Source: Thalassotalea piscium
Lineage (GTDB): Bacteria > Pseudomonadota > Gammaproteobacteria > Enterobacterales > Alteromonadaceae
Assembly (NCBI RefSeq): GCF_030295935.1
Contig: NZ_AP027362.1
Coordinates: forward strand, 3,839,982-3,903,981
Length of the DNA: 64,000 nucleotides
Reading direction: 5' to 3'
Both the position numbers and the translations under genes were made by a program. How positions within the stretch are numbered: the first letter of the stretch is position 1; each line of letters begins with the position of its first letter. Under the pieces are notes generated by a model. That model was not told the origin of the DNA. It saw only the letters and a program-made list of their open reading frames with translations, and did no database searches. This document shows, one piece after another, positions 49,087 to 61,444 of the stretch.

Positions 49087-49947
49087 TTATACCGCTGCTG
49101 CGCCAGCACAAATTTCACTCAACTCTTGAGTAATACTTGCTTGACGAGCTTTGTTATATACCAATTGTAAATCATCAATTAAGTCGCCTGCGTTATCGGT
49201 TGCTGCTTTCATTGCAACCATACGAGCGGCTTGTTCACATGCGAGGTTTTCAACCACACCTTGATATACTTGAGATTCTGTATATCGAACTAACAGCTGT
49301 TCAAGCAATGCTTGAGCATCTGGCTCGTATAAATAATCCCAGCGATGCTTAATTGCGTCATCATCTGACTTAGGCAAAGGTAAAAGTTGATCAATCGTCG
49401 GCTTTTGCGTCATAGTATTAACAAATTTGTTATATACAATGAACAACTTGTCTATTTTACCATCGTCATAGGCATCTAACATAACTCTTACACTACCAAT
49501 TAAATCAGTAAGTGAAGGGTTATCGCCTAATCCTGAAATTTGTGAAGTTACTTTAGCACCCATATTATTGAAAAAAGCAGTCGCTTTAGAGCCGATAACT
49601 GCAAATTCAACTTCAGCGCCTGCTGCTTGCTGTTTACCAGCATCAGCGAGTACTTGTTTAAATAAATTAATATTTAAACCACCACACAAACCTCGGTCTG
49701 TTGAGACAACAATATAACCTACGCGCTTAGTTTCACGTTCAACCATATAAGGATGACGAAATTCTAGATTACCTAGCGCGATGTGACCGATCACATTTCG
49801 CATATTTTCAGCGTATGGACGAGAGGCAGCCATGCTATCTTGCGCTCTGCGCATTTTACTAGCTGCAACCATTTCCATCGCGCTGGTGATTTTCTGTGTA
49901 TTTTGTACACTTCCAATCTTCGATTTTATCTCTTTAGCGCCGGACAT
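49087..49947 (-). CDS. atpG: ATP synthase gamma subunit
   Basis: 286 residues. Both terminal helices that form the rotating shaft are clear ([32 protein letters not shown] and [34 protein letters not shown]). Normal length and position between atpA and atpD. Confidence 0.97.
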   Translation of the reverse strand: MSGAKEIKSKIGSVQNTQKITSAMEMVAASKMRRAQDSMAASRPYAENMRNVIGHIALGNLEFRHPYMVERETKRVGYIVVSTDRGLCGGLNINLFKQVLADAGKQQAAGAEVEFAVIGSKATAFFNNMGAKVTSQISGLGDNPSLTDLIGSVRVMLDAYDDGKIDKLFIVYNKFVNTMTQKPTIDQLLPLPKSDDDAIKHRWDYLYEPDAQALLEQLLVRYTESQVYQGVVENLACEQAARMVAMKAATDNAGDLIDDLQLVYNKARQASITQELSEICAGAAAV

Positions 49948-49975
49948 GACTATTCTCCCGAAAAGGTTAACTAAA

Positions 49976-51517
49976 TTACCAAGTTTGGGTAGCTTTGAAA
50001 GCTTCTATCGCTTTCGCTAAACCAGACTCAATATCTTTGTTATAGTCACCCTTTTCGTTGATAGTAGCCATCAACTCAGCGTGATCATTGTTTACGTAAG
50101 TACGTAATGCTTCTTCAAAATCAACAACTTTGTTGATTTCAACATCGTTTAAATAGCCTTTTTCTGCGGCAAATAACGATACTGCTGTTTCTGCAATTGA
50201 CAATGGGCTGTATTGCTTTTGTTTCATCAATTCAGTTACACGTTGTCCATGCTCTAATTGAGCACGAGTAGCGTCATCTAAATCAGATGCAAACTGAGCA
50301 AAAGCTGCTAATTCTGCATATTGGGCTAGTGCTAAACGAATACCACCACCAAGTTTCTTGATGATTTTAGTTTGAGCAGCACCACCAACACGTGATACAG
50401 AAATACCCGCATTAACCGCAGGACGTATACCTGAGTTAAATAGGTTAGATTCTAAAAAGATCTGACCATCGGTTATTGAGATTACGTTAGTTGGTACGAA
50501 TGCAGATACATCACCCGCTTGCGTTTCAATAATTGGTAACGCAGTTAAAGAACCTGTTTTGCCTTTAACTTCACCATTAGTGAAACGTTCAACGTATGCT
50601 TCGTTTACACGAGCAGCACGTTCTAATAAGCGACTGTGAAGATAGAAAACGTCACCTGGGTATGCTTCACGGCCTGGCGGACGACGTAAAAGTAATGAAA
50701 TTTGACGGTAAGCAACTGCTTGCTTAGACAAATCATCATATACGATTAGTGCATCTTCACCGCGGTCACGGAAGTATTCACCCATAGTACAACCAGAGTA
50801 TGCTGATAAGTACTGTAATGCAGCAGCTTCAGAAGCACCCGCAACAACAACGATAGTATTATCTAACGCGCCGTGCTCTTCTAACGAACGAACTAAGTTC
50901 GCTACTGTAGAGGCTTTCTGACCAATGGCTACGTATACACACTTAATACCAGTGTTTTTCTGGTTAATAATTGCGTCTAGTGCGATCGCTGATTTACCAA
51001 TTTGACGGTCACCGATGATTAATTCACGTTGACCACGACCAATTGGGATCATTGAATCGATTGACTTAATACCAGTTTGTACTGGTTGATCAACAGATTT
51101 ACGATCGATAACACCTGGTGCTTGAACTTCAACAGGCATAAAGCCATCGTTTTCAATTGGACCTTTGCCATCAATTGGCTCACCTAAGGTGTTAACTACA
51201 CGGCCTAATAAACCGCGTCCTACTGGTACTTCTAAAATACGACCAGTACCTTTTACTTTTACGCCTTCAGCTAGATCCGCATATGGACCCATGACTACCG
51301 CACCTACCGAGTCTCGGTCTAGGTTTAACGCTATTGCGAAGCGGTTGCCAGGAAGTTCGATCATTTCGCCTTGCATTACATCAGCAAGACCATGGATGCG
51401 AATAATACCATCTGTTACAGAAACGATAGTACCTTCGTTACGAGCTTCACTAACTACGTCAAACTGTTCAATACGATTCTTGATCAGTTCAGCGATTTCA
51501 GTGGAATTCAGTTGCAT
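49976..51517 (-). CDS. atpA: ATP synthase alpha subunit
   Basis: 513 residues, same length as in E. coli. P-loop [13 protein letters not shown] and the arginine-finger region [14 protein letters not shown] [12 protein letters not shown] are present. Non-catalytic nucleotide-binding F1 subunit. Intact. Confidence 0.98.
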   Translation of the reverse strand: MQLNSTEIAELIKNRIEQFDVVSEARNEGTIVSVTDGIIRIHGLADVMQGEMIELPGNRFAIALNLDRDSVGAVVMGPYADLAEGVKVKGTGRILEVPVGRGLLGRVVNTLGEPIDGKGPIENDGFMPVEVQAPGVIDRKSVDQPVQTGIKSIDSMIPIGRGQRELIIGDRQIGKSAIALDAIINQKNTGIKCVYVAIGQKASTVANLVRSLEEHGALDNTIVVVAGASEAAALQYLSAYSGCTMGEYFRDRGEDALIVYDDLSKQAVAYRQISLLLRRPPGREAYPGDVFYLHSRLLERAARVNEAYVERFTNGEVKGKTGSLTALPIIETQAGDVSAFVPTNVISITDGQIFLESNLFNSGIRPAVNAGISVSRVGGAAQTKIIKKLGGGIRLALAQYAELAAFAQFASDLDDATRAQLEHGQRVTELMKQKQYSPLSIAETAVSLFAAEKGYLNDVEINKVVDFEEALRTYVNNDHAELMATINEKGDYNKDIESGLAKAIEAFKATQTW

Positions 51518-51530
51518 GCTCTATTCCCCG

Positions 51531-52064
51531 TTAAGATTGCATTGTTGTTGCTAAGCGGCTCAATTTACCTCTAATTGAACCATCTATAACCATGTCGCCA
51601 GCTTTAATTACTAAGCCAGAAACTACGTTTGCGTCTACAATACAATTGAGCTTTACTTTTCGAGCCAAACGCTTTTCAAGCGCAGCGCTAATTACTTTTT
51701 GTTGTGCTACTTTAAGTTTTACAGCAGATGTTACATCTACAGTAATTTCTTTATCATATTCAGCTCTTAATTCGCTAAATTGAGTAAGAACTTGTGGTAG
51801 CGCCAACAAACGTCCGTTTTCAGCCATTACTTTAATTAAGTTTTGACCGTTACTATTAAGTTGAACATCACAAACTTTTAAAAATATATCAGTCGCTTGT
51901 TCAACCGACGCACCACCAGATAGGTATTGGTTTATAGTTGCGTCTTTTGAAACTTCTGCTGCAAAAACTAGCATTTCATGCCAGTTTTCAATTGCATTAG
52001 CTTCAACAGCATAATCGAACGCTGCTTTAGCGTAGGGACGAGCGACGGTTGTCAATTCAGACAT
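51531..52064 (-). CDS. atpH: ATP synthase delta subunit
   Basis: 177 residues. N-terminal helical bundle (TVARPYAKAAFDYAVE) and C-terminal domain (GLVIKAGDMVIDGSIRGKLSRLATTM). It joins the F1 head to the b-subunit stator. 13 bp from atpA and atpF on either side. Confidence 0.96.
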   Translation of the reverse strand: MSELTTVARPYAKAAFDYAVEANAIENWHEMLVFAAEVSKDATINQYLSGGASVEQATDIFLKVCDVQLNSNGQNLIKVMAENGRLLALPQVLTQFSELRAEYDKEITVDVTSAVKLKVAQQKVISAALEKRLARKVKLNCIVDANVVSGLVIKAGDMVIDGSIRGKLSRLATTMQS

Positions 52065-52077
52065 AGCTCTATCCCTC

Positions 52078-52548
52078 TTAAAGTTCAGCTACAAGTTTAT
52101 CTAAAATGTCGCTATGTGCAGCGGCATCAATTGAACGTTCGAGAATTCTCTCAGCACCTGCTATAGCAAGAACAGCAACTTGTTGACGCAGTTCTTCTTT
52201 AGCTTGGTTACGTTCAGTCTCTATTTCTGCATGGCCAGCAGCGATAATTTTCGCTTTCTCTGCTTGCGCTTTTTCTGCAGCTTCTTCAACTATTTGAGCT
52301 TCACGCTTTTTTGCAGCTTCTACAATACTAGCTGCTTGCGCTTTAGCTTCTTTAAGTTGGGCCGTGGCTTTTTCTTGAGCAAGCTCTAAGTCTTTAGCAG
52401 CACGGTCTGAAGCAGCAAGTCCGTCAGCAATTGTTTTCTGACGTGTTTCGATAGCACCAATAATTGGTGGCCATACGAACTTCATGCAAAAAATTACAAA
52501 TACGATAAATGCGATTAACTCACCAATTAAGGTCACATTAAGATTCAT
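52078..52548 (-). CDS. atpF: ATP synthase b subunit
   Basis: 156 residues: one N-terminal membrane helix ([23 protein letters not shown]) and a long charged coiled coil rich in Ala, Glu and Lys, ending in the delta-binding region. Stator stalk of F0. Same length as E. coli AtpF. Confidence 0.96.
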   Translation of the reverse strand: MNLNVTLIGELIAFIVFVIFCMKFVWPPIIGAIETRQKTIADGLAASDRAAKDLELAQEKATAQLKEAKAQAASIVEAAKKREAQIVEEAAEKAQAEKAKIIAAGHAEIETERNQAKEELRQQVAVLAIAGAERILERSIDAAAHSDILDKLVAEL

Positions 52549-52593
52549 TTATGTATCTCCTATTCAAATTCGCGGTTAAAAAACAACTTAAAA

Positions 52594-52827
<234 letters not shown>

Positions 52828-52917
52828 TTATTTAAAGTTATAAAGTTAAAAATTAAAAAACTAAGGTTGAAATTAATATTTTGGGCTTCCTGCCCACCAT
52901 CCTAAAGGATGAAAAAA

Positions 52918-53709
<792 letters not shown>

Positions 53710-54141
53710 TTAAAGTTTTATAAAAAATGGTGTTAATAATGGCAAAACCACTACTAAACAAAAACTTATAAAAAACGGTATTGGCATAATTGCTAAAAAC
53801 TTAAAGGCTAACGCAAATAAAATGGCCGTTAATACTATTTTTAATTTTTCGCCACTATAAAATGATTCCATCACTTTTTCTGACGATCTTGCACCTGCAT
53901 AGCGAAACGCTTTTAATGCAAATACAATATTAGGAATTATTACAACCACGCCTCCAGCTAATACAGACTGAGCTTGAGATAATCCCCAATAAAAATATGT
54001 TGTTATTGTACCAAGTAGTACAAGTACCGTAGTTATAATAATTTGCTTAAACGCAAATTTTCTGCCAGTTTTCGCTAAATCACTTTTAAATGGCGCGTTC
54101 ACCAGCTTCTCCGTACGATAAATTTCGTAAAACTTGTGCAT
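53710..54141 (-). CDS. atpI: ATP synthase protein I
   Basis: About 143 residues from the ATG at 54141 (MHKFYEIYRTEKL); a TTG at 54180 would add 13 residues and neither start has a clear ribosome site. Four hydrophobic helices. AtpI assists c-ring assembly. First gene of the atp operon and the least conserved, as usual. Confidence 0.8.
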   Translation of the reverse strand: MHKFYEIYRTEKLVNAPFKSDLAKTGRKFAFKQIIITTVLVLLGTITTYFYWGLSQAQSVLAGGVVVIIPNIVFALKAFRYAGARSSEKVMESFYSGEKLKIVLTAILFALAFKFLAIMPIPFFISFCLVVVLPLLTPFFIKL

Positions 54142-54267
54142 TTTTGATGCAAATTCGATTACATTAAAAATCCGACGCAAGTATACTTAATTACAGCGCT
54201 AATGCAACAAAAGAGGGGTCTTGTTACTCTCTTTTGTTTGATTATTTAAAATAGATCTGGTGAATAG

Positions 54268-55155
54268 TTAAAATGAACTAAAGCGCGCAACTATTCCGTC
54301 TAACTCTTCCAAGTTAGTATATGAAATAACTAACTTCCCTTTACCTTTCTTACTATGGTTAATTGATACCTGCGCACCCAGTTTTTCCGATAGGTTTTGT
54401 TCTAGAGATTTAGTATCAGGATCTTTTTCAACTTGTTCTTTGGGTTTTTCTGGTTGTTGAATTTTTTTAATTAACGCTTCTGTTTCTCGTACTGTTAATT
54501 CTTTTGCTGCTACAGTTCTTGCTGTGGTTGTTTGTAAATCATTTTCTAAAGCTAGTAGGGCACGAGCATGACCCATTTCTATATCACCGTGCTCAAGTAA
54601 TGTTTTAACATCAGCATTTAAATTATTTAATCTTAATATGTTTGTAACTGTTGTTCTTGATTTACCTACTGCGTCAGCAACTTCCTGGTGTGTTAATTCA
54701 AATTCAGTTAATAAACGTTGAAGTGCAATTGCTTCTTCCATTGCATTAAGATCTTCACGCTGAATGTTTTCAATCAGCGCTATTGCTACCGCAGCTTCGT
54801 CAGGTACATCTTTAATTAAACAGGGTACTAAGTCTATTTCAGCTAATTGGGCAGCACGCCAGCGACGTTCACCCGCAATAATTTCGTAACTATTTTCACC
54901 TATAGGTCTTACAACAATTGGTTGGATAATTCCTTGCGATTTTATCGACGCTGATAATTCTTCTAGCGCATCAGGTGACATATCTTTTCTTGGTTGATAT
55001 TTACCAGGACGCAACTGTTCAATAGGAAGTTTTTGTAATTCGCTAGTATCTTTATGTGTTGGTGTTGTCTCACCCTCTTCAGCATTTTTTCTTGGCGCAT
55101 TAGTTAATAATGCATCTAAACCTCTGCCTAGGCCTCTACGTTTTGACGCGCTCAT
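54268..55155 (-). CDS. parB: ParB chromosome-partitioning protein
   Basis: 295 residues: basic N-terminus (SKRRGLGRGLDALL), the CTP-binding/ParB box (QLRPGKYQPRKDMS, EIIAGERRWRAAQLA), HTH (LTHQEVADAVGKSRTTVTNILRLN) and a C-terminal dimer domain. It loads on parS and acts with ParA in origin segregation. Overlaps parA by 4 bp. I found no perfect parS (GTTTCACGTGAAAC) in the window by eye. Confidence 0.96.
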   Translation of the reverse strand: MSASKRRGLGRGLDALLTNAPRKNAEEGETTPTHKDTSELQKLPIEQLRPGKYQPRKDMSPDALEELSASIKSQGIIQPIVVRPIGENSYEIIAGERRWRAAQLAEIDLVPCLIKDVPDEAAVAIALIENIQREDLNAMEEAIALQRLLTEFELTHQEVADAVGKSRTTVTNILRLNNLNADVKTLLEHGDIEMGHARALLALENDLQTTTARTVAAKELTVRETEALIKKIQQPEKPKEQVEKDPDTKSLEQNLSEKLGAQVSINHSKKGKGKLVISYTNLEELDGIVARFSSF

Positions 55156-55970
55156 AATTTTCCTTGCTGAATTGATAGATCTGCTTCTTTTTTATTTTTC
55201 TTTTGTTTCTCTGTTTTTCTTAGCACCTCACCAGCTAAAGCTAAATAAGCTTTAGCGCCTGTAGATGATTTATCATAGTACATTACCGGAGCGCCAAAAC
55301 TAGGCGCTTCAGCTAAGCGGACATTTCTAGGTATAACAGTTCGATAAACTTTATCGCCAAAATGCCGCTTTAATTGTTCAGAAACATCATTAGCTAAACG
55401 ATTTCTAGGATCGTACATAGTTCGTAATATACCTTCAATATGTAAATTACCATTTACTACAGAGGTTAATTGAGAAATAGTATCCATTAAGGCAGTTAAA
55501 CCTTCTAATGCGTAGTATTCACACTGCATTGGCACAAGTACTGAGTCAGCCGCTGTCATCGCATTTACAGTTAACATATTGAGTGAAGGAGGGCAGTCAA
55601 TAATAATAAAGTCATATTGATTTACTACAGGTGCCAATGCTTTTTTTAAGCGTTGCTCTCTGGCGTAAACTTCCATTAGTTTAATTTCAGCCGCTGTTAC
55701 ATCGGTATTTGCTGCAATTAAGTCGTATAGCCCTGTTGTCTCTTTACACACGACTTGCTCAAATGGTTTTTCTTCTACTAGTAACTCATAGCAAGTTGCG
55801 GGAACTTCATATTTATCTATTCCGCTACCCATGGTGGCATTACCCTGGGGATCGAGATCAATTAACAATATTTTACGTTTGGTTGCGGCTAGTGATGCCG
55901 CTAAATTAACTGCGGTCGTTGTTTTACCGACTCCACCTTTCTGGTTGGCAACTGCGATTATTTTTCCCAC
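55152..55970 (-). CDS. parA: ParA chromosome-partitioning ATPase
   Basis: About 272 residues from a GTG at 55970, placed after GAGG with good spacing; a GTG two codons earlier is possible. Deviant Walker A NQKGGVGKTTTAVN, Walker B IIIDCPPS and a lysine-rich C-terminal tail. It drives ParB-parS complexes along the nucleoid. Second gene after rsmG in the usual gidA-gidB-parA-parB order. Confidence 0.96.
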   Translation of the reverse strand: MGKIIAVANQKGGVGKTTTAVNLAASLAATKRKILLIDLDPQGNATMGSGIDKYEVPATCYELLVEEKPFEQVVCKETTGLYDLIAANTDVTAAEIKLMEVYAREQRLKKALAPVVNQYDFIIIDCPPSLNMLTVNAMTAADSVLVPMQCEYYALEGLTALMDTISQLTSVVNGNLHIEGILRTMYDPRNRLANDVSEQLKRHFGDKVYRTVIPRNVRLAEAPSFGAPVMYYDKSSTGAKAYLALAGEVLRKTEKQKKNKKEADLSIQQGKL

Positions 55971-55996
55971 TAGCACCTCAAACCTTATTATTTTTG

Positions 55997-56623
55997 TTAA
56001 TTTTTTTTAAGTTCTATCAAGTGTCTTTCACCCTGAAGTTGTGGAACAACAATAGGGTAACTTGTTACAAAATCTATACCTGCAGGTAGTTGAGCTAATT
56101 CATCATCAGGGTATTGGCCTTTTAGTGCATAATAACGACCAGTTTCGCTTGCTGTTAAATGTTTACACCAACTCACCATGTCATTAAGGGAAGCGAAAGC
56201 TCTGCTTAGTACACCATCAAATAAATTTTCAGGATTATACTTTTCTACTCGACTTAATACAGGAGTTACATTATCAAGTTTTAATTGAAACACAACTTGA
56301 CGTAAAAAAGTAATTCTTTTACCTAAGCTGTCTAGTAATGTAAATTCTTTATTAGGATATAAAATAGCCAATGGAATACCGGGTAACCCTGGGCCGGTAC
56401 CTACATCAATAAAACGTTCGCCTACTAAACATGGCCCAACCATTAAACTGTCCATAATATGTTTGATCAACATTTCGCTTGGGTTTCTTACCGATGTTAG
56501 GTTGTATGCTTTATTCCATTTTACTAATAATTCAACATATTGAATAAGTTGTAAAATTTGTTTTTCAGTTAATTCAATACTTGATTGCGCTAACAAATCG
56601 CTTAATTCATCTTTTAATGACAT
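55997..56623 (-). CDS. rsmG: 16S rRNA (guanine527-N7)-methyltransferase
   Basis: 208 residues. SAM-binding Rossmann motif [17 protein letters not shown] and the downstream [12 protein letters not shown] match RsmG (GidB), which methylates G527 of 16S rRNA and whose loss gives low-level streptomycin resistance. 17 bp after mnmG, so in one operon. Confidence 0.96.
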   Translation of the reverse strand: MSLKDELSDLLAQSSIELTEKQILQLIQYVELLVKWNKAYNLTSVRNPSEMLIKHIMDSLMVGPCLVGERFIDVGTGPGLPGIPLAILYPNKEFTLLDSLGKRITFLRQVVFQLKLDNVTPVLSRVEKYNPENLFDGVLSRAFASLNDMVSWCKHLTASETGRYYALKGQYPDDELAQLPAGIDFVTSYPIVVPQLQGERHLIELKKN

Positions 56624-56640
56624 GTTTATACCTGATTACA

Positions 56641-58530
56641 CTAAGCCGATTTACGCAGTAAGCCATGTTTTTTTAAATAAACTAACAATAATGAAATTGC
56701 AGCGGGTGTTATACCTGATATACGTGATGCTTTACCAATAGTTTCAGGCTTTGCTTCAGATAATTTTGCCACTACTTCATTTGATAAGCCTGAAATTTGG
56801 CTATAATTAAAATCTGATGGAATCAATGTATCTTCATTACGTTTTTTCTTTGCTATATCGTCAAGTTGTCTTTCAATGTAGCCAGCATATTTAATTTGTA
56901 TCTCAATTTGTTCAGCCGCTTGTACATCTTCTAATGCTGGACCTAAACCTTCTATTTTCATTAATTCTTCATAGCGAACTTCCGGACGACGTAATAAATC
57001 TTCTAGGCTGTTTTCTCGTGTAAGTGACGATTTAACCAGTGCATTAATTTTTTCTATTGATTTATGATCTTTTTGGATCCACGTAGATTTTAAACGTTGA
57101 CGTTCTAACTCAACATTTTCCATTTTTTCATTAAATCTAGCCCAACGTTTTTCATCAACTAAACCAAGTTTATACCCTTTTTCAGTCAAACGTATGTCTG
57201 CATTATCTTCACGTAATAGTAAACGATATTCAGCTCTGGAGGTAAACATTCTGTAAGGCTCTTTAGTACCCAATGTGGCTAAATCATCAATCAATACACC
57301 CATGTAGGCTTGATCTCTACCTAGTATTAACTCTTCTTTGCCTTGTACTTTTGCAGCGGCATTGGTTGCTGCTACTAGTCCTTGGGCACCAGCTTCTTCA
57401 TAGCCCGTTGTGCCATTTATTTGACCTGCAAAATATAGATTGCTGATAAATTTACTTTCTAAAGTTTGTTTTAAATCTCTTGGATCAAAGAAATCATATT
57501 CAATTGCATAACCTGGGCGAGTGATGTGCGCATTTTCAAAACCCTTAATTGAACGGACTAAATCCATTTGCACATCAAATGGTAAACTAGTTGAAATTCC
57601 ATTTGGATAAATTTCGTGACTGGTTAATCCTTCCGGCTCTACAAATATTTGGTGCGTGTTTTTATCTGCAAAACGCATAATTTTATCTTCAATTGAAGGG
57701 CAGTACCTTGGACCGATACCTTCAATAACACCAGTATACATAGGAGATCGATCTAAACCCTTGCGAATTATATCATGTGTATTTTCATTGGTATGAGTAA
57801 TAAAACATGAAACTTGTTCTGGGTGATCATCTCTAGATCCCATGTATGAGAATACAGGCCGAGGATCATCACCTGGTTGTTCTTGCATTACTGAAAAATC
57901 TAGGCTTCTAGCGTCTAATCTTGGGGGAGTACCTGTTTTTAGACGATCCATTCTAAAGGGCATATCACGTAATTTATTTGCTAAGTTTACGCTTGCAGGA
58001 TCACCAGCTCGACCACCTTGATAATTATTTAAGCCAATGTGTATTTGACCTGCTAAGAAAGTACCTACAGTTAATACCACAGCTTGTGCTTTAAATTTAA
58101 GCCCCATTTGTGTAGACACACCAACCACACGATCATTCTCTAAAATAAGATCGTCACAAGGCTGTTGAAAAATAGATAAGTTTTTTTGGTTTTCTAAATA
58201 AGTTCTTACAAATGAACGATATAAAGAACGATCAGCTTGTGCACGAGTTGCTCGAACAGCAGGTCCTTTACTCGCATTTAATGTTCTAAATTGAATAGCT
58301 GAATGATCAATTGCTTTTGCCATTAATCCACCTAAAGCATCAATCTCTTTAACAAGATGACCTTTACCAATTCCACCAATGGCTGGGTTACATGACATTT
58401 GACCTAAAGTATCAATGTTATGGGTTAGCAATAATGTTTTACAGCCCATACGTGCTGAGGCGAGAGCAGCTTCTGTTCCTGCATGTCCACCACCAACAAC
58501 AATTACGTCAAAAGACTCTTGATACCACAT
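56641..58530 (-). CDS. mnmG: tRNA uridine 5-carboxymethylaminomethyl modification enzyme
   Basis: 629 residues, as in E. coli. FAD-binding [47 protein letters not shown] with the catalytic-type Cys region, and the C-terminal helical domain that contacts MnmE. With MnmE it modifies U34 of several tRNAs. Divergent position next to oriC matches E. coli gidA. Confidence 0.98.
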   Translation of the reverse strand: MWYQESFDVIVVGGGHAGTEAALASARMGCKTLLLTHNIDTLGQMSCNPAIGGIGKGHLVKEIDALGGLMAKAIDHSAIQFRTLNASKGPAVRATRAQADRSLYRSFVRTYLENQKNLSIFQQPCDDLILENDRVVGVSTQMGLKFKAQAVVLTVGTFLAGQIHIGLNNYQGGRAGDPASVNLANKLRDMPFRMDRLKTGTPPRLDARSLDFSVMQEQPGDDPRPVFSYMGSRDDHPEQVSCFITHTNENTHDIIRKGLDRSPMYTGVIEGIGPRYCPSIEDKIMRFADKNTHQIFVEPEGLTSHEIYPNGISTSLPFDVQMDLVRSIKGFENAHITRPGYAIEYDFFDPRDLKQTLESKFISNLYFAGQINGTTGYEEAGAQGLVAATNAAAKVQGKEELILGRDQAYMGVLIDDLATLGTKEPYRMFTSRAEYRLLLREDNADIRLTEKGYKLGLVDEKRWARFNEKMENVELERQRLKSTWIQKDHKSIEKINALVKSSLTRENSLEDLLRRPEVRYEELMKIEGLGPALEDVQAAEQIEIQIKYAGYIERQLDDIAKKKRNEDTLIPSDFNYSQISGLSNEVVAKLSEAKPETIGKASRISGITPAAISLLLVYLKKHGLLRKSA

Positions 58531-58554
58531 TGATTAATGACCTTAGCTAATGTT

Positions 58555-58928
58555 ATTTAAAAATTAAAGGGCACGTATTTTAACTGTTTTTCGTTCGAAG
58601 TGGAACGATCATTTTAAATAAAAGATCTCGTGTTGATCCTTTAATAATATATAAGATCTATTTAAAGATCTTATTATTACTTATTATTAGTAAACGCCTT
58701 TTCTGTTGATAACTCATTTATATATATTAAATTCATAAACTTATATTAGATCTAAAGCTGTGATCAAACCTTGATCAATCCTAGTATAAGCTATGATCAA
58801 AATAGCTACTTATCCACAGTCTAATTATTATTGTTTTATATCAACTGAATAATAACGGGTAATTAATAGCTTATCCTAATACTTATTCACATATATGTTT
58901 ATTTTTACTTATTTATGTGAATAACTAG
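58555..58928. other. Chromosomal replication origin (oriC)
   Basis: Between mnmG and mioC, as in E. coli. Nine GATC sites lie between 58607 and 58798. A consensus DnaA box TTATCCACA is at 58810-58818 (+), with near matches at 58704-58712 (minus, TTATCAACA), 58883-58891 (+, TTATTCACA) and 58916-58924 (minus, TTATTCACA). AT-rich GATCT-containing 13-mer-like stretches at about 58622-58690, on the mnmG side, would be the unwinding element. No ORF. Confidence 0.88.
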
Positions 58929-59384
58929 TTAGTAAGCCTGTATTAAAAGATCGTTATTTTTAATAGTCCATTGATGTGCTACTTCTTCAGGATCTTCTTC
59001 ATCTAAAGCGTTGAGTGTTTTTAAAGGGATTATTTCTTTACAACCCTTTGATTTTAATATTTTTGATATATTTTTAGCCGCATTACAATAGGTATCATAA
59101 CTGGTATCGCCAGTGCCAATCACCCAATAATTAAGAGTAGATAGATCTTCTTTACAATTTTCCAATTCTTCAACGAAAGCTTGTATATTATCAGGGTAAT
59201 CACCAGCACCGTGTGTTGAAGTACAAATTAACCAATATGTATTTTCACGTGGTATTTCAGAAAAGTTAGGTTGAAAATGAAGTTTTGACTGATGATTTTT
59301 ACTATTTAATGCTTCTTGGCAAGCTTCAGCAATATATTCAGTTCCACCAAGCATACTGCCTACTATTATTTCGATATTGGCCAT
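58929..59384 (-). CDS. mioC: MioC flavodoxin-like protein
   Basis: 151 residues of a short-chain flavodoxin. FMN phosphate loop IIVGSMLGGTEYIAE, then STHGAGDYPDNIQ and IGTGDTSYDTYCN for the isoalloxazine. In E. coli MioC supports biotin synthase as electron carrier. It is transcribed toward oriC, where its transcription can affect initiation. Confidence 0.93.
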   Translation of the reverse strand: MANIEIIVGSMLGGTEYIAEACQEALNSKNHQSKLHFQPNFSEIPRENTYWLICTSTHGAGDYPDNIQAFVEELENCKEDLSTLNYWVIGTGDTSYDTYCNAAKNISKILKSKGCKEIIPLKTLNALDEEDPEEVAHQWTIKNNDLLIQAY

Positions 59385-59409
59385 AATTTCCTCTGTTTAC
59401 AACATTTTA

Positions 59410-59618
59410 TATATCGCACTAACGATGTGATCATTTCTACAGACTAAAACCATCAATTACTGCGTTTATTACTTAATCATTATCGCTACATGGATGTAGC
59501 TTATGTGGACAATGCAGGAGATGCATTATTGTCCTGAACAACTAATGATTACATAAATGCTTTCTATTTGATTTTTTTGCTGCGTAAAAAGTAGATTATT
59601 TAATTAATGAAGTTGGTA
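59410..59618. repeat. MITE, third related copy (209 bp)
   Basis: Right end AATTAATGAAGTTGGTA and left end ATCGCACTAACGATGTGATCATTTCTAC match the 160-bp elements; the left terminus has lost about two bases. TTA at 59407-59409 and 59619-59621. About 50 bp of extra internal sequence. More diverged than the other two. Confidence 0.7.
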
Positions 59619-59622
59619 TTAA

Positions 59623-59822
59623 TCAACCTTAGCTCGGGTTAAGAGATAAGTTAATGCCCTGAAATTGCTAGACTTGTGGCTGTAGCAAGTCACTAGCTTG
59701 ATAGTTTTTCTTAATTCAAGGCAAATTCATTAAGAATAGTTACTCTATTGTTTATGAATTTAACACAGAAGTAAGGAAAAATAGCTGCTAGAGAGCTATT
59801 TATTATCCCGAGTTGAGGTTAA
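59623..59822. repeat. Element with AACCT...CTCGGG ends
   Basis: Left CAACCTTAGCTCGGGTTA and right, inverted, TTAACCTCAACTCGGGATAA resemble the left end of the 42799-43064 element. The interior differs and has no ORF. With the adjacent MITE it fills the mioC-mnmE gap (59385-59903), where I see no gene. Confidence 0.5.
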
Positions 59823-59903
59823 TCAATAAGTGATAATAGATATTATCACTTAGTTAATTGTTAAAGAGGAAATATTTTAGAGTTTTGAGTTAAAAAGGTT
59901 GGC

Positions 59904-61289
59904 TTATTTACCGATACAAAATGATGAAAATATTTGGCCAAGTAGATCATCGTTTGTAAATTCACCCGTTATCTTGTTGAGCTCTTGTTGGCATAAACGT
60001 AATTCTTCAGCCAATATTTCGCCTGCAACAAAAGATTCTAGCTGTTCTAAGCCAATAACTAAGTGTTTATGTGCTGCTTCTAAAGCGGCTAAGTGACGTC
60101 GTCTTGCCATAAAACCGCCTTCATTACCGCCTTGATAGCCCATTATTGATTTTAAATGTTCTTTAAGCTGATCTATTCCATCGCCTGTTTTAGCTGAAAG
60201 GGTGATTGTTGGTATCTTATTTTTCTCGTTTAAACCTGTAACGCTACCGCTAATATCTGCTTTATTGATAACAATTGTCAGGCCTATATTTTCTGGTAAT
60301 TTTTGAAAAAATTCAGGCCAAAATTTTGTGATATCATCCGATTGTTGTTCGGTTGAGTCAACCATGAGTAATACACGGTCTGCTTGATTAATTTCTTGCC
60401 ATGCCCGCTCTATACCTATTTGTTCTACTTTATCTGCGCTTTCTCTTAGTCCTGCAGTATCAATTATATGTAACGGCATGCCGTCAATGTGTATCTGCTC
60501 TGATAATACATCACGAGTTGTGCCTTCTATATCTGTAACAATTGCGCTCTCGCGTCCACTTAGGGCGTTTAATAAGCTTGATTTACCGGCATTTGGTCTA
60601 CCGGCAATAACAACGCGCATACCTTCTCTTATTATTGCTCCTTGCTGAGCTTGTTTTTGTACATTTTCAACTTGCGCAATTATTGCTTTTAAATCGGTTA
60701 CTATTTTTTTATCTGCTAAGAAATCAATTTCTTCTTCAGGGAAGTCTATCGATGCTTCAACATACATTCTTAGGTGAATTGTACTTTCTACCATATTATT
60801 AATTAATGCTGAGAATTCACCTTTTAAAGAATGTAATGCACAACGCGCGGCTTGTTCTGAGCTTGAGTTTATTAAATCTGCTATAGCTTCAGCTTGAGTT
60901 AAATCTAATTTATCATTTAAAAATGCTTGTTCGCTAAACTCTCCAGGGTTTGCCATTCTAACTTTAGGTAGTGATAAAATTTCTCTTAATAACATATCTA
61001 AAATTACAGGGCCGCCATGGCCTTGTAATTCAAGAATATCTTCACCTGTAAATGAATTTGGCCCTTTAAAATAAAGTGCTATACCCTGATCTAATGGGTG
61101 TTTATTGAGATCATGAAAAGTTAAATATTCTGCTTTACGTAACTCAGGTAATTTACCTAATATTGCCTTAGCTACATTTATTACTTGTGGGCCTGAAACT
61201 CTGATAATGCCAACACCGCCTCTGCCTGGTGCTGTTGCCTGTGCGGCAATAGTTTCTTTATCAGACAATGTTATAACAGACTTACTCAT
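59904..61289 (-). CDS. mnmE: tRNA modification GTPase MnmE
   Basis: 461 residues from the ATG at 61289 ([33 protein letters not shown]). N-terminal formyl-THF domain, helical domain, inserted G domain ([36 protein letters not shown]) and the C-terminal CIGK with the essential Cys. Partner of MnmG in U34 modification. Confidence 0.97.
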   Translation of the reverse strand: MSKSVITLSDKETIAAQATAPGRGGVGIIRVSGPQVINVAKAILGKLPELRKAEYLTFHDLNKHPLDQGIALYFKGPNSFTGEDILELQGHGGPVILDMLLREILSLPKVRMANPGEFSEQAFLNDKLDLTQAEAIADLINSSSEQAARCALHSLKGEFSALINNMVESTIHLRMYVEASIDFPEEEIDFLADKKIVTDLKAIIAQVENVQKQAQQGAIIREGMRVVIAGRPNAGKSSLLNALSGRESAIVTDIEGTTRDVLSEQIHIDGMPLHIIDTAGLRESADKVEQIGIERAWQEINQADRVLLMVDSTEQQSDDITKFWPEFFQKLPENIGLTIVINKADISGSVTGLNEKNKIPTITLSAKTGDGIDQLKEHLKSIMGYQGGNEGGFMARRRHLAALEAAHKHLVIGLEQLESFVAGEILAEELRLCQQELNKITGEFTNDDLLGQIFSSFCIGK

Positions 61290-61403
61290 GTAATATTCCA
61301 ACGCATTTTAAGGGGTAATAATTGTTTAATTATAAACATTAATATTTTAATACCAAATGGAATAATTAGTTTTATACCATTTGTTGTATTTAAATAGGGC
61401 ACA

Positions 61404-61428
61404 AAAAAAGCGACCTAGGTCGCTTTTT
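61404..61428 (-). terminator. Terminator after yidC
   Basis: AAAAAAGCGACC-TA-GGTCGCTTTTT is a perfect hairpin with a T-run on the minus strand, 17 bp past the yidC stop. The symmetric A/T flanks could allow function on both strands. Confidence 0.9.
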
Positions 61429-61444
61429 ATAAGTTAGGTAAGTG

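Noticed and set aside
51165..51554. 129-codon ORF on the opposite strand of atpA
   Set aside because: A shadow of a highly conserved gene with no recognisable domain or ribosome site.
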